The notes: a model not told the origin generated them from the letters alone. Shown: positions 11,136-22,445, counted from the first letter of the stretch. The stretch is DNA of 64,000 nt from Platanthera guangdongensis (GCA_039583875.1 CM077163.1:232058646-232122645), one strand, 5' to 3'. Program-made: numbers and translations.

Positions 11136-12812
11136 TGTTGAAATTTGTGAAGTAAAAGTGGGTGATGGGCAGGGCGGGCGGTCTGGGCGTACTGCGGGTT
11201 GCGGCCTGGGTGACCATGGCTTGGTCTTGATGGCGTGGCTGTTCTTGAGGAGCCGCCTGTGTGGCCTGGTGTGCGGCCTGAGCGGTCTGTTATGCGGCCT
11301 GGTTGGCCTATTACCAAGGAAGTCAGGCTTCTAGCGAAGCAGCCTGAGCAGACTGCGGTTCGCGGACTGTTGGCGGTGCTGAATTTGATCTGCGGCCTTG
11401 CAGATTAGCAAGCTCTTGTGTAACCAGGCGGATTGGAGGTTGAGTCCGCGGTGTCCGCAGTTGCGGACTGGCCTTGGAGATCAGCTTTGGTCCTTGCCGA
11501 CCTCCGGTGTTGCAGTGGGCGTTAGCTGCTCTGTGGAGGACTGCGCGGACTGGTGTCTATTCCGGCAGTTGGCCGTTGTCTTGCAGTTGTGCGAGTAGGA
11601 GCTTGCGGGCTCTGCCTTATTCTGGTGGAGTGTTGGCGATCTGCCTTGGGGGCAGGCAGACTGAGCCTTGTCCGCCGAGCTCGCGCCAGGCCCTTGGTGG
11701 TTTACTAGACTTGGTCACATTCTGTGACAAGTCCAGCATGTCCGCGATATCCGCAGAGTCCGCTGTTGACCGGGCGGACTGCCTGTTGGTCGTGGACTTG
11801 TGGCGGATTGCAGCTTTGTTTTCGAGCTGTGCGTACTGCCTCTGTGTCTGCGTGTAGTGTGCGGACAGTCGCAGTAGAGGTTGTGGTTGTCCATGTGCAG
11901 TGATGTTTGCGGGCTGTGCGGTCTGATGCCTTGTACGCATAGTGTTAGCGGACTAGTGCGAGTCGGCCTGGTGGTGAACATCCTTGTCTCACCTCCTGGA
12001 AGTTTTTGTTGGAATCCGGCTAAGTCCTCGCGGACTCAGCGGACGGAGCTTTGCTAGTGCGAGGGCTGGGGCGGTGACTCTATTCATTAGGGTGGTAACC
12101 ACACTCCTCACCTCGCCTATAAATAGACCCCCCAACACATCTACAGTAGCTGAGTGAACAGTAAGTGCGGCTTAGTCAATTGCTGCGGTTTGGTTTTTCC
12201 TGTCCGCGCAGGTTGACTAGAGATAACTGTTTGATGTGTGTATGTCGCGCGACTAGTATTGAGGAGCCAGAAGTTTGGCTTTGACTTCGGTCAGGATCAG
12301 TGAAGTTTGCGGTCTCTGCGGTCTCAGCAGGTCGCTTCTGCGGCTTGTCAGTTCTTCTCTTCTTCAGCATTTCCAAGTCCAATAACTTGTCCGCCGGACT
12401 CAGGCGGGTAGGCGGTCTGTTCTCCAGTTCAGCAGCAGTCAGCGAATAACGGTATGTCCGCGCGACCTCGCGGTCTTGGAGGACTTCGTGTTATATTCGG
12501 CTTGTAGCAGCAGCAGTTCGGGAGGCTTCGTCGACTACGACGGACTGGGCGGTCTCGGCGGTCTCCAGTGATGTCCGCTCGGCTTGTTTTTGTTCTTTCT
12601 GTTTCCTTGTGTACTGGCGAAATCATGTCTCGCCACGTATACCTCGCCTTGTAAAGAGGTTTATAAATATAAGATATGTTTGTTCTTCCATTTGCATTTG
12701 GTGTTAGGCTTGCTCTTTAGGCTTCCGCTTGATCAAGGTGTGATCTTGGTAGTGCTGAGAATATTAATTTGGTTTTAGGCTATCTTGCTGAGCACTTTGA
12801 GAAAATTCAACA
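11136..12812 (+). mobile_element. Solo LTR, 1677 bp
   Basis: It begins TGTTGAAATTTG and ends AAATTCAACA with TG/CA ends. It is flanked by CTAAT at 11131-11135 and CTAAT at 12813-12817, an exact five-base target duplication. A TATA box, CCTATAAATAGAC, lies at about 12116-12128 on the plus strand. The body is G+C rich, with many GCGGACT and GCGGTCT units. No internal retrotransposon sequence remains. The parent family is not identified. Confidence 0.88.
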
Positions 12813-13400
12813 CTAATTTGTATAATTTTATTATTATTATTTTTACCTTTAATTTATTGTGCCAGGGCTGAGAAGAAATACTAGATCCCCCGCTGATTAT
12901 AGGGTTTATACTGAAAATTAACAAAATAGTATTAGATGGTTATTCTTTGGGTAATTGGCAAAGTGCACACTGAAAATATCGGTTTTTGGCAAAATGCATC
13001 CCAAAAGTTTAAAATTGACAAAATGCATCTCAAAGTGGTAATTGACAATGTGCACCCTTAGTAGACAAAAAAATGAAATGACGGTGAGAAGAGCTTGATA
13101 GATCTACACCAGATATTCCGGGACAAGCAGAGGGACAAGATAATTAATTTTTCCTCTGCATGCTTCCGCCTAAAAATGTTGAGGACTGGAGGTCCGGGGT
13201 AGCGGTTGCGTTTGGGGGAATTCCTTAAGGATCGAAACGCCGACATTGGGAACGGGAGGCAGAATTCCAAATGAGAAAATTGAGCTGTGTTTCATTTGGG
13301 GAAAAAGCACTAGAGCAAAACGCCACGCCAAATGAAGCTTTTATTCAGCTCTTGTATTTTATTCATTTGGTGAGAAGAGCTTGATAGATCTGCACCAGTT
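12813..13400. repeat. Continuation of the duplicated unit and its second copy
   Basis: 12813-12940 continues the unit split by the solo LTR and resembles 16440-16570 (AGAAGAAATACTAGATCC, then TTATAGGGTTTAT). A short tandem AAAATGCATC(T/C)CAAA motif occupies 12980-13060. From 13128 the second copy of the 10860-11100 sequence begins. GGTGAGAAGAGCTTGATAGA occurs at both about 13084 and 13370. Confidence 0.55.
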
Positions 13401-13579
13401 AGGACCGGTCCTGTGGTCCCTGACAGTCCCCCCTTTAAGGGTAAAAACTGGTCCCGGACCGGGACCGGTAAAAGACCGGTCTCAGACCGGTCCCGGACCG
13501 GGACCGGTAAAAGACCGGTCTGAGACCGGTCTGAGACCGGTCTTTTACCGGTCCCGGTCCGGGACCAGTTTCGGGACCG

Positions 13580-13735
13580 GAAAGAGCTCAGCTCGACGAT
13601 TTTTGTCGAGCTCAGCTCGACGCGACGAAATCGTCGACCAGAGCTCGACGATCGTCGAACTCTGCTCGACGAAATTGTCGACCAGATCGTCGAGCTCTGC
13701 TCGACGATTTCGTCAAGCTGTTCAGTTGGAGATGC
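13580..13735. repeat. CTCGACGA palindromic repeat in the hAT left region
   Basis: Alternating CTCGACGA and TCGTCGAGC units, each the reverse of the other, can form a long imperfect hairpin. Similar CGTCGA units build the LTR block at 5100-5330. Confidence 0.75.
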
Positions 13736-13761
13736 TCTAACGACACTTTTAAAAGAGTCGT

Positions 13762-13820
13762 TATGGCTTTCATTAAAAGAGCCGAACGACTCTTTTAATG
13801 AGAGTCGTTTGGCTCTTTTT
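13762..13820. repeat. Stem-loop with AAGAGCC...GGCTCTT arms and T-run
   Basis: AAAAGAGCCGAACGACTC is followed by TTTTAAT and then GAGTCGTTTGGCTCTTTTTT, an almost perfect inverted repeat. It lies in the subterminal region of the hAT element upstream of the transposase start. Confidence 0.7.
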
Positions 13821-13945
13821 TTTTAATTAATTTTATTAATTAAAAAATATATATATTATTTAATTTATATCTTATAAACCCCCCTCTCTTACTCTCTCTC
13901 TCTTTCACAATCTCTCTCACTCTCTCTCACTCATATTTGTGTTAA

Positions 13946-15911
13946 ATGACTTCCTCCTCCTCCATGTCGGCGTCCTCCTCAGCGTCCGTCGATCATGAGA
14001 TCGTTGAGCACCGGCATAAAGCGGCGGTATGGGATAACTTCGATAAAGTGAGGATCAACGGCGAAATTAAGGCGAAGTGCAAATTTTGTGCGAAGCTTAT
14101 GGCCGCTAACAGTAGCAACACAACGCTCGCCCGACACCACAAATCGTGTCTTTCCAAACAAGCCCCGTCGGAGGCCAACCAAGCTCAAATTTTGACGACC
14201 GGGCACATTTGGACGTATGACCAAGCTCGGCAACGGGAGCGACAAATGGAGAATGTCATCAAAAGCGGACTTCCGTTCAACCACTACAACAACGACGAAA
14301 TGACGTCTTACATACACAAAGCACTCCAACCAAAATATCAACAGGTAAGTCGTACTACAACTCGATGTGATGCTTTACAAGCTTATCTGCAATCAAAATT
14401 ATATTTACAAAATTATTTTGAAACATTCGACGGTCGAGTTAGTTTAACGAGCGACGTTTGGACCAGCGGTTTAGTTGACGGACTTTCTTATATTTGCATA
14501 ACTTGTCACTGGGTCGATCCCGATAGTTGAGAATTAAATAAACGTATAATTTGTTTTGAAGGTTTTGAATATCCGCACACCGGTAAAGCTATTTATCATG
14601 TGATTATTAAGTGTATTAGAGATTTTAAAATAAAAGATAAAATTTTAATTATTTCGTTTGATAACGCATCGAATAATAATATGGCTATTAAATATTTGAT
14701 TAATGATCTGCAACCTATGCTAGCTGGTATTTTTTTTCATATACGTAGCGTATGTCACGTTCTTAATTTAATTGTGCTAGATAGTTTAACTTTTATGAAA
14801 AATTATGTTATTAAAATACGTACTATATTACGTGTTATTTATAGTTCAAAACGACGAAAATAAGATTTCAAAGAATTTGTTATAGCACAGTGTAAAAAAT
14901 TTGTGGGTCCATCTTATGATATGCCGGTACGATGGAATTCCACGTACAAAATGTTAAAGCGGGCTTTGTCACAAAAATCGTTATTGATAGAATTTTATAA
15001 TAGTGTAGAAGAATCACATGATTTAGATGCGTCAGATTGGACTATAATCGAAGATTACGTAAATTTATTAGAAAGTTTTTATCGGACAACAACTATTTTA
15101 TCTGGAGTTTATTATCCAACTACCTCGCTTGTTATTGAAAATTTTTTATTAATTACTGAAACGTTTAAAACTTACAAAATTAACCCAATGTGACGTCCGT
15201 TAATATTATTAATGGAAGAAAAGTTTTTAAAATATTATACGCATATGTCACCTATGTTTTCTTGTGCTGCGGCTTTAAACCCTTTAATGAGTGTAGACGG
15301 GGTTGAAAATTTTATAGAGGAAATTAATCGAAATTTAGAATTAAATGAATCTTCTAGTAATTTTCACAACGTTAGTGTTTCAAGATTTAATTCTGATTTT
15401 ACTCGCCTATATAATTATTACGATCAACTATATGTATTGCGACCTCGCGAGTAATCCACCGCCCCTCGAACAAAAGATATTTTTAAAAAATAGATTTTTA
15501 GAATTAGCTTCGAAGAAAAAACAACGAACTTCGAGTACTTTAAACGAATTAGGTTTATATAGCAAAACACAGTTTTAAGATTTTATGACCGTGCACGAAA
15601 TAAAAAATTTTGATATTTTAAAATGGTGGAAAATTAAATCTAATAATTATCCTATTTTGGCATTAATGGCCCGTGATTTACTAACCATCCAAGCTAGCAC
15701 AGTAGCTTCAGAGTCTGCGTTTTCTTTGAGTGACAGGATTCTGAACGAGCGAATGAGCCGTTTGACCGAAGAATCTTTGGAGATTTGCATTTGCGACAAG
15801 GACCATTTGGACGCTTTGAGGAGGAGACAACACGTCTCGTCAATTGAAGACAGTGAGTCTGAAGTTGAAGAGGAGCTTAATAACTTAATTCTAGGGAGCG
15901 CCGCAGAATAA
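13946..15911 (+). pseudogene. hAT transposase (BED finger plus dimerisation domain), broken
   Basis: The start at 13946 follows a CT microsatellite. Residues 25-70 form a BED zinc finger: AVWDNFDKVR, then KCKFCAKLM, then a closing LARHHKSC. The catalytic core follows in pieces: LTSDVWTS with a conserved Asp (about 14440), FDNASNNN (14658), CHVLNLIV (14755) and MPVRWNSTYKML (14920). The C-terminal hAT dimerisation domain (15600-15800) reads ILKWWKIKSNNYPILALMA and later STVASESAFSLSDR. The closest plant relatives are RICESLEEPER/DAYSLEEPER-like hAT proteins. Stops occur near 14528, 14861, 15191, 15452 and 15576. Several are followed by a good frame at once, so this is a moderately aged pseudogene. 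Confidence 0.88.
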
Positions 15912-16404
15912 AGACGTTGAAGTTGAAGACGAGTTCAAAATCAAAAGCGACTCCGGAGTTGAAGACGAGTCCAAGGCTCAACTCCAAATTTTGAATTGGT
16001 ATTTTGTATTATAATTTCAAATTTAATAAAAATATTTGTATTTTGATTTTGTATTATTATTTGTAATTTGTATTTTGATTTTGTAATTTTATTTCAAATT
16101 TAATAAAAAAAATTATTTATTTTGCAATTTTGCATTTCATATTATTACATGTTATTTAATTAAATTATTAAAAATAAAATATAATAATATATAATAAAAA
16201 ATTAAAATAATTAATTTAATTAACCGGTCCCGGTCTGAGACCGGTTAGGACCGATCCTTCCGGTCCCAGGCGGTCCCGGTTTTCAAAGGAAAAACCGGTC
16301 CCGGACCGGTTTGGGCAGAACCGGTCCGGGACCGGTGTCCCAAAGGACCGGTCCTGCCCAGGACCGGTCCCGGACCGGGACCGGGGTCTTTTTGTGCACC
16401 CCTA

Positions 16405-16704
16405 TAGCTCTTATGTATACTATTTTTTATAATTATTTTTAGTTCTAATTTGTATAATTTGTTTTTTTTAATTATTTTAGCTCTAATTTATTTTACCTTG
16501 AGTTAGAAGAAATACTAGATCCGTCACTCATTATAGGGTTTATGCTGAAAATGGACAAAACACTGTTAGAGGGTTATCATTTCCGGCAAGGACTACAGTA
16601 GCTGAGTATGCCATCACAATGTCCTTCCGGAACAACCAGAGAGTTACCTTCCTGTGCATTGAGGGTTACCGTCCTGTGCATTGACTCCTCAGAGACAACC
16701 TTAA
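16405..16704. repeat. Duplicated unit, distal part
   Basis: TATAGCTCTTATGTATACTA and the following TTTTTAGTTCTAAT match the sequence at about 11097-11135. Together with 12813-12940, this shows the original unit before the solo LTR insertion. No gene is seen in 16580-16700. Confidence 0.5.
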
Positions 16705-16833
16705 AGCTCCGTTTGGCAGGACTTATTTTCATCGGTCAAGCGGTTACGACTGCATGAACCCGAACTTGATTAAGGCCTAGTTCAGGCGATCGTAACCGTT
16801 TGACAGGTGAAAATAAGTCCCCCAAAGGGAGCC
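16705..16833. mobile_element. Tourist-like MITE, 129 bp, TAA target
   Basis: AGCTCCGTTTGGCAGGACTT pairs with the reverse of AAGTCCCCCAAAGGGAGCC. TAA flanks both sides (16702-16704, 16834-16836). The whole element is one hairpin and has no coding capacity. Confidence 0.82.
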
Positions 16834-16867
16834 TAAGCATTCTCCACACACAGGAACACGCAGCTTA

Positions 16868-18125
16868 ATGCACCACCACGATGTTCTCCAGATTCGTGGA
16901 GCTCGCACCCTTCCTCAACATCATCAACGCAGCAACAGCCATGTCGTTCTCTCCGAGTTCATGGTTATCTCGGATATCCGACAATTAGAGCAGTCACGGT
17001 TCCGGTTCGGTTCCGGTTCTACTAAAACCAGGAACCAAACTATTAAGGTAACGGTTCTTCAAATTAGAACCAAAACCTTATTTGGTTTGACCGGTCCCGG
17101 TTTTGGTTCCGGTTCTAGTTTAATTTTTGGAACCGTCGTGTCAACGGTTTCGATTACGGTTCAACAAGAACCGGACCGAACCGTAACCAAAACCAAACCG
17201 ACCACTAACGGTTCGGTCCGGTTCTAAGCGGTTCGATCCCGTTCCAATCGGTTCCAATGAAAACCAAAATCAAACTTGGCGGAGTGAAATAAAATCGGGC
17301 TGCAAATAGTAAAACTCAAAACAACATCGAAATAGAAATAATTATGATACGCACTTCTCGATGGTCTTTTTCACGATCGGTGGGATAATATTCATCAGCT
17401 TCCTACGCGTGTCGACTTGCCACGACGTCTAGTTGGCTTGGGCACGTCTCGTCGGCATGCTCAACCGTAACAATCAGCTACAATTAGTTGTCTTTCATGA
17501 TTACTAATAAATAGCAGTTTGGATATCTTCTATATTTTTAAAATAAAATATTTCAAAAGAATATGTAATTAAATTGAAAATACATTATATGACTATATAA
17601 AAATAAAAAATGTACTCCAAAAATTGACTCCAAACTGCACCATTGTCAAACCATATCACACAATTTTTATGCGTTGAAGTTTTGTTCGGTCCAAAATCAA
17701 CCCCTTTTAATGCGATTGCGGTTTGGGTTCAAACTGCATCAACTTCACTCGTTATAGTAAATATAAATATTATAGATAAATTATAAATAATAACAATATA
17801 ATAATAATAATAAACAGGTTGCGGTTCGGTTCTACTTCGGTCCGGTTCGGATCGGGTCTAAAAATCTTGAAACCGCTTGAGATTTGTATGTTGCGGTTCC
17901 GGTTCTGGTTCCGGTTCGCATAATAAAATATAAGAACCACACCGTGACCAATGTTGTTCACGGTTCCAAAATTCAAACCGGAACCCGAATAATTTGCGAA
18001 CGGTTCGGTCCGGTTTTTTGCGGTTCCGATTCAGTTTGCGGTTTTCGGTTTTAAGTGACAGCTCTACTGACAATATGGAAAGCAGTTGGTGAATGACAGT
18101 GGGTTCATCTCCAACTAGGGCAACT
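16868..18125 (+). pseudogene. Possible short ORF split by a hAT insertion (function unknown)
   Basis: The frame from 16868 runs HVVLSEFMVISDIRQ up to the hAT insertion. With the insertion and one target copy set aside, the frame continues YGKQLVNDSGFISN to a stop near 18115. The amino-acid make-up looks protein-like and the frame is kept across the insertion, but I cannot name a family and the total is only about 55 residues. It may be a chance frame or a captured exon. Confidence 0.25.
16986..18066. mobile_element. Non-autonomous hAT element, 1081 bp
   Basis: It begins TAGAGCAGTCAC and ends GTGACAGCTCTA, inverted ends with one mismatch. The flanks are CCGACAAT (16978-16985) and CTGACAAT (18067-18074), an eight-base target duplication with one substitution, as for hAT. 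Both ends are full of CGGTTCCGGTTC-type repeats facing inward. The centre (17280-17800) is AT-rich and holds no transposase. Confidence 0.88.
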
Positions 18126-18239
18126 TCTTTTGGTGAACTAGCATAATTCTCTATTCATGAATCAAATATTTAGTTATTTATTTGAATTTAAGATCCTCTA
18201 TCCGCAAACCAAAATTTTAACTAATAATTTAAAGATTAA

Positions 18240-18449
18240 GACTGTGTTTGGCGCGGCTTGCAGCTTATTTGTTCCGGTGAGGTTAGACAAAAACATCATT
18301 GTCATATAATGTACTTTTGGTATGACAAATGTTACTACCGTTATGAAAAAAGAAACAAGTTTGAGGCATAAGATTTTGGTATGCCAATGACATTCTTGTC
18401 CAATCTCACGAGAGCAAATAAGCCGTGATAAGCCACCCCAAATACAACC
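18240..18449. mobile_element. Tourist-like MITE, 210 bp
   Basis: GACTGTGTTTGGCGCGGCTT pairs with the reverse of AAGCCACCCCAAATACAACC. TAA flanks both ends (18237-18239, 18450-18452). Confidence 0.8.
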
Positions 18450-19165
18450 TAAAATATTATGCGAGCTTTCAATTTCTTTTTTGTTGTAATTTGGCCTTAC
18501 TATAGTTCCCCATGAATTTACAAAATGCTCTATTTATTTTAAGAATTAATTGTGTGTATGATATTGAGTCTTTTATGCTAGAGATTTTTAAGTAAATGAA
18601 TACACACACTAATCAGCTTAAGAAAATAAAATACTATTTTTGTTAAGATAAACTACTTGCAGTTGAAGAAATGAACGTCTTCTATTTTTTATTTAATTTT
18701 CTGCATTTTTCCGTTGCGAGAAAACTAAACTGTGAAATTTAGGGAAATAGTGCACCTACATGTCTTCATGGATACTCTTTTTTTAACCGGAAGTCCTGGA
18801 GCGAACTATATATCAAGACTTTGGACCATCTAGGCACTTCGAGAAATGGTTCCGACATGTTTGTCACCAGACGCAATGAGATCAAGTTGATATGAAAAAA
18901 ATGTATTTCCCATTTGAATACGGCTCCGTTTGGCACGGTGGTGACGGTCGTAAACGCATGAGTTAACCCATCATTCGTTAAAAATCACCTAACAAAGAAC
19001 ATCCCTTTGAACATCAAAGTGGATGAAGTTCCTTAGGTAGGCGTTAACGAATGACAATTTAACCCTCATGTTCATGAATATCGTCATCACCGTGCCAACT
19101 GTTGAGGTATAATGAATTAGGTGTGACATGTGCTTAATGAGTTGCGGTTAGTACACCAGACTAGC

Positions 19166-19292
19166 CACGCCTTAGAGACAATTAGCAAGTAGACCTATGT
19201 TGCTAACATGCTCACATATCCTAAGCCACGCCTTAGAGACAATTAGCAAGTAGACCTCTGCTGCTAACATGCTCACATATTCTAAGCGCAAT
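19166..19292 (+). repeat. Tandem duplication of about 62 bp
   Basis: AGCCACGCCTTAGAGACAAT to TGCTCACATAT(C/T)CTA occurs twice back to back, at about 19161-19222 and 19223-19284, with few mismatches. It lies at the deletion joint between the LTR remnant and gag. Confidence 0.85.
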
Positions 19293-21050
19293 CCTAAGCC
19301 TGGAAAGACTAGACCACCGACCAGTGCACCCGCAGTTGCTACCACTAGCAAAAAGATTAAAAAGTTCAAAGACAGGTGCTACAACTACAACAAGTGGGGT
19401 CACTGCGCTTCCGAGTGCAAGCAGCCCAAAAGGGGCAAATCCAGCACACCCAGGACTGACAACAAAGCCAATATGATTTATCAGACTGTGCCTACCGACT
19501 TTGTTGTCATGATCGGAAAGGGGAGGCCAGTTCAGAGTGGTGGCTCGATTCAGGTACTATCTGTCACGCCTGCAACAATTCTGCGCTTCTGGAGGATGTC
19601 AAAGAAGTTAAAGAGATTGTCACTATTGCTAATGACGTTGTAGCTGATGTGATGAGGGTGGGGAATGTTAGTCTGACACTCTCTTCAGGTACGCGTTTAC
19701 TTTTAAAGAATGTTAAATTTATACCTTCGTTAGCTGCTAATTTAATTTCTATTAGTATGTTATGCGATGCAGGTATGTCGTTTAACATTAGTAGTGACCG
19801 AGGAACCCTTATGGTTCACTCGCATTACTTTGGTTGTGATTATATAGTAAATGAAATGTATAGGCTGAGTCTAGCAAACGAGATAGTTAATCAGGTTAGT
19901 TCAAATTTGATAGATCCTAAGACTTTACATGCAAGACTGGAATACATGAACTATAAGGAACCACTTCTACTAGCTAGAACTCATAACATTCCCTTAGACA
20001 CAAACATTAAGTTTGACAAATGTGAAATTTGTTCTCAAACTAAGATAACTAGAACACTTTTGGTCAGGTTTTTAGGAGCACACAATTGCTAGAGTTAATA
20101 CATTCAAATATTTATGACTACAAAAGTTTTATCACCCGAGGAAGTCAGAAGTATCTGATAACTTTTATCGACGACTACTCTAGATTCAGTCACATTTACC
20201 TACTTAAATCCAAAGTTGAAGCTTCTGAAAAAATTCGTATTTTCAAAAATAGGGTTGAAAATCAAATAGACATGAAAATTAAAAGGCCGAGGAGTGATAG
20301 AGGAGGCGAATACGTCTCGAGCAAGTTCAAAGATTTTCTTGCCAGCAATGACATAATTCCTAAAATGACTGCTCCATATTCACCACAATCCAATGGTATC
20401 GCTGAGCGGAAAAATAAGACTTTAACAGAAATGTTGAATTCTATGTTGTTGACTTTCATACCCCTCAAGCTCGGCATGTTAAGTAGATTTACGAGTAACC
20501 CTGAGAAAGACCACTGAGATGCCTTAGATAGGCTAATGGGATACTTAAAGTATACTGAGAAGTATGTTTTATGTTACAGCGGACATCCTCCTGTGCTTGA
20601 GGGGTATTCTGACGTCTCCTGGTGCTCAGAAATTGCTGATAGTAGATCCACTAGTGGTTTGTGTTTACCCTAGGTGGAGCAGCAGTAGCTTGGAAGTCAA
20701 AGAGACAGACATGCATTGCACTATCCTCTATGGAATCAGAACTCTATGCTCTCGCTTCAGCTGGAGAAGAAGCAGAGTGGATAAGAGATCTGATAATGGA
20801 CATTCCAATGACGAGTCTGAAAATACAATCTATTTCGATTTATTGGGACAATCAAATCACAAAGACCATTGGTACAAATACGTTATTCAATGGAAAGCGA
20901 AGACAATTAAGGATGAAACATGCCTAATTGATCTATCTCACCAATCAGGGGATAATCACTCTTTTGGACGTGAGATCAAAAGATAATGTAGCAGATGTCC
21001 TTACCAAAGGCTTATGTAAGGTTCTAACAACTAAAACATCGGGGGAGATG
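19269..21050 (+). pseudogene. Copia gag-pol remnant; integrase joined to RNase H, RT missing
   Basis: Gag ends in a zinc-knuckle-like CYNYNKWGHCASEC (about 19378), where a Tyr replaces the second Cys. Protease remnants follow (LTLSSGTRLLLKNVKFIPS), then the pre-integrase segment with KCEICSQTK (about 20020). The integrase core reads FIDDYSRFSHIYLLKSK (20164), RSDRGGEY (20292) and PYSPQSNGIAERKNK (20374). Right after about 20480 the frame continues as RNase H: ADSRSTSG, then [18 protein letters not shown] (about 20690) and ADVLTKGL (about 20992). No reverse transcriptase lies between, so roughly a kilobase was deleted. Several frameshifts add to the damage. Confidence 0.88.
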
Positions 21051-22227
21051 AGATTAAAGTCCATTTAGTATGACTTAATACCTTGCTTATGTTTTAAACT
21101 TTAGAACCGTAGTCTGCTTACATTCAAGTATCTAGAGTTGAGTATACTGAAGTATTTCAGATGCTATCTGATGAAAGCTAGAGATGATTAGTTGTCGGTC
21201 ATTCCAAACTTGATTACTTACGCAATTATTTTATTCAAAGGCTGAATTGGGTATCATTCCAAAAAGAAATACTGAATTTGCTGATATGAGTCCTGATGTT
21301 ATGATTATTAATTATATCATTCCAAACTTGATGATATGATAGTCATAGCTTGTTGTATCACTCCAACCTTGATATAACACAATTGTGAAACGGTGAATAA
21401 TAATCTTAATAATTGATGGAACATAGTTTGATTCTATGAAATCAATTTTTTAATTTTGTGTAAATTAGATAGAGATGCTGATATGTGATTCTTTCTTCCT
21501 GCTTAGAGTACTACGTTCTTTTACTGCTAGAACTAATAACTTTATTTTTGATCGACAAATGTTAGAATTCATAGAAATTTGTCTCATGACATTCTTATGG
21601 TGTTTGTTTGCAGATCAAATGGAGATTGGAGGAGAGAAAGTTGATTTCGACCCGAATGAAGATGATTTGTTGTTTGTGTAGATCAATTTTCAATTTAAGT
21701 TTTGCTTTCAGATTTCCTATTGCTATGTTTGGGACTATGTGTTTGAGTTTAGATATTCTGTATTCTAAAACACATATTTATGATTTCTGAAAACTCTTTT
21801 TTGATCGTTATTAACTCTTGTTTAAGTAACATGTACTGTGCTAACACCTATTTACAATATATGAGCAGATTGTTGAGATATATTGAATTAGGTGTGACGA
21901 GTGCTTAATGAGTTACGATTAGGATCTGATAGGAATCCAACAACCCATAGTCAGGTATTTAGGGTTTGCGTATAAATATCCATGCTAGGGGCAACATGTA
22001 GATCTTTCCAAAGCTTGACGGTCACGCGAATGCGTCGAACACACTCCAACACCAACTGCCAAATGGAACCTAAATCTCTATGATCTATGATCATAGAATA
22101 ATAGAGAAGCCCTAAAAATTATTTTGGATAAATAGACTATTTTATTTGTATGATATGATTGAGGGGACTGCCCAACCTTTCTTCGTCAATCAAATCTCAC
22201 ATACTATGGATGCGAGCCGCTGCACTT

Positions 22228-22445
22228 TACCGATCCGATGGATGCGAGCACGCGGAGATGCGTGCACACATCCCAAAGCGAGTTAAGATGTACACGCATT
22301 TCCATGCAAGCTAAGATGAGCTCGCAGCCATCGGATCGCTCGCACTTTACCGTACAGTGCATTCTTTGCACTTTACCCTACATTCAAATGCATTTTGTTT
22401 CTCCCCAAACCCTACATTCAAATGCATTTTGTTTCTCCAGCCCTT
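22228..22445. repeat. Inverted repeat and 28-bp tandem repeat
   Basis: CGATCCGATGGATGCGAGC near 22230 is inverted relative to GCTCGCAGCCATCGGATCG near 22330. To its right CCCTACATTCAAATGCATTT is present twice (about 22376 and 22408), followed by TGTTTCTCC. No coding signal. Confidence 0.65.

Larger units (their letters stand above)
13402..16404 (+). mobile_element. hAT DNA transposon, degenerate, left terminus lost
   Basis: Both ends are dense in GGACCGGT/ACCGGTCC units (13404-13575 and 16222-16385), inverted relative to each other. The right end is a clean hAT-like terminus, GTGCACCCCTA. The matching left terminus is missing: the repeats begin directly after GCACCAGTTA. A transposase pseudogene lies between. 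The right flank TAGCTCTT could be one copy of an eight-base target duplication, but its partner is gone. Confidence 0.8.
19100..22051 (+). mobile_element. Ty1/copia retrotransposon with internal deletions
   Basis: The element is flanked by CCAAC at 19095-19099 and 22052-22056. The 3' LTR is 21871..22051 (181 bp), TGTTGAGATATA to CTCCAACA. The 5' LTR keeps only its first 50 or so bases (19100-19151, TGTTGAGGTATA); the rest, the primer site and the start of gag are gone. A polypurine tract CGGGGGAGATGAG lies near 21041. About 0.8 kb of non-coding spacer with repeated ATCATTCCAAACTTGAT motifs separates it from the 3' LTR. Confidence 0.88.
18922..22069. mobile_element. MITE interrupted by a copia element
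   Basis: GGCTCCGTTTGGCACGGTGG starts the element. Its far end, TGCCAAATGGAACC, was moved to 22057-22070 by the copia insertion at 19100-22051. The copy at 23992-24155 belongs to the same family and shows the uninterrupted form (GTGGTCATGAAC to GTCACCACCATGCC). The right flank is TAA; the left is TAC, a mismatched target copy. Confidence 0.75.

Noticed and set aside
13381..13740. Open frame of 119 codons, Gly/Pro-Arg rich
   Set aside because: Covers the GGACCGGT and CTCGACGA repeats of the hAT end; repeat-driven composition.
13762..13820. Hairpin plus T-run like a bacterial terminator
   Set aside because: Eukaryotic context inside a hAT element; no prokaryotic transcription unit.
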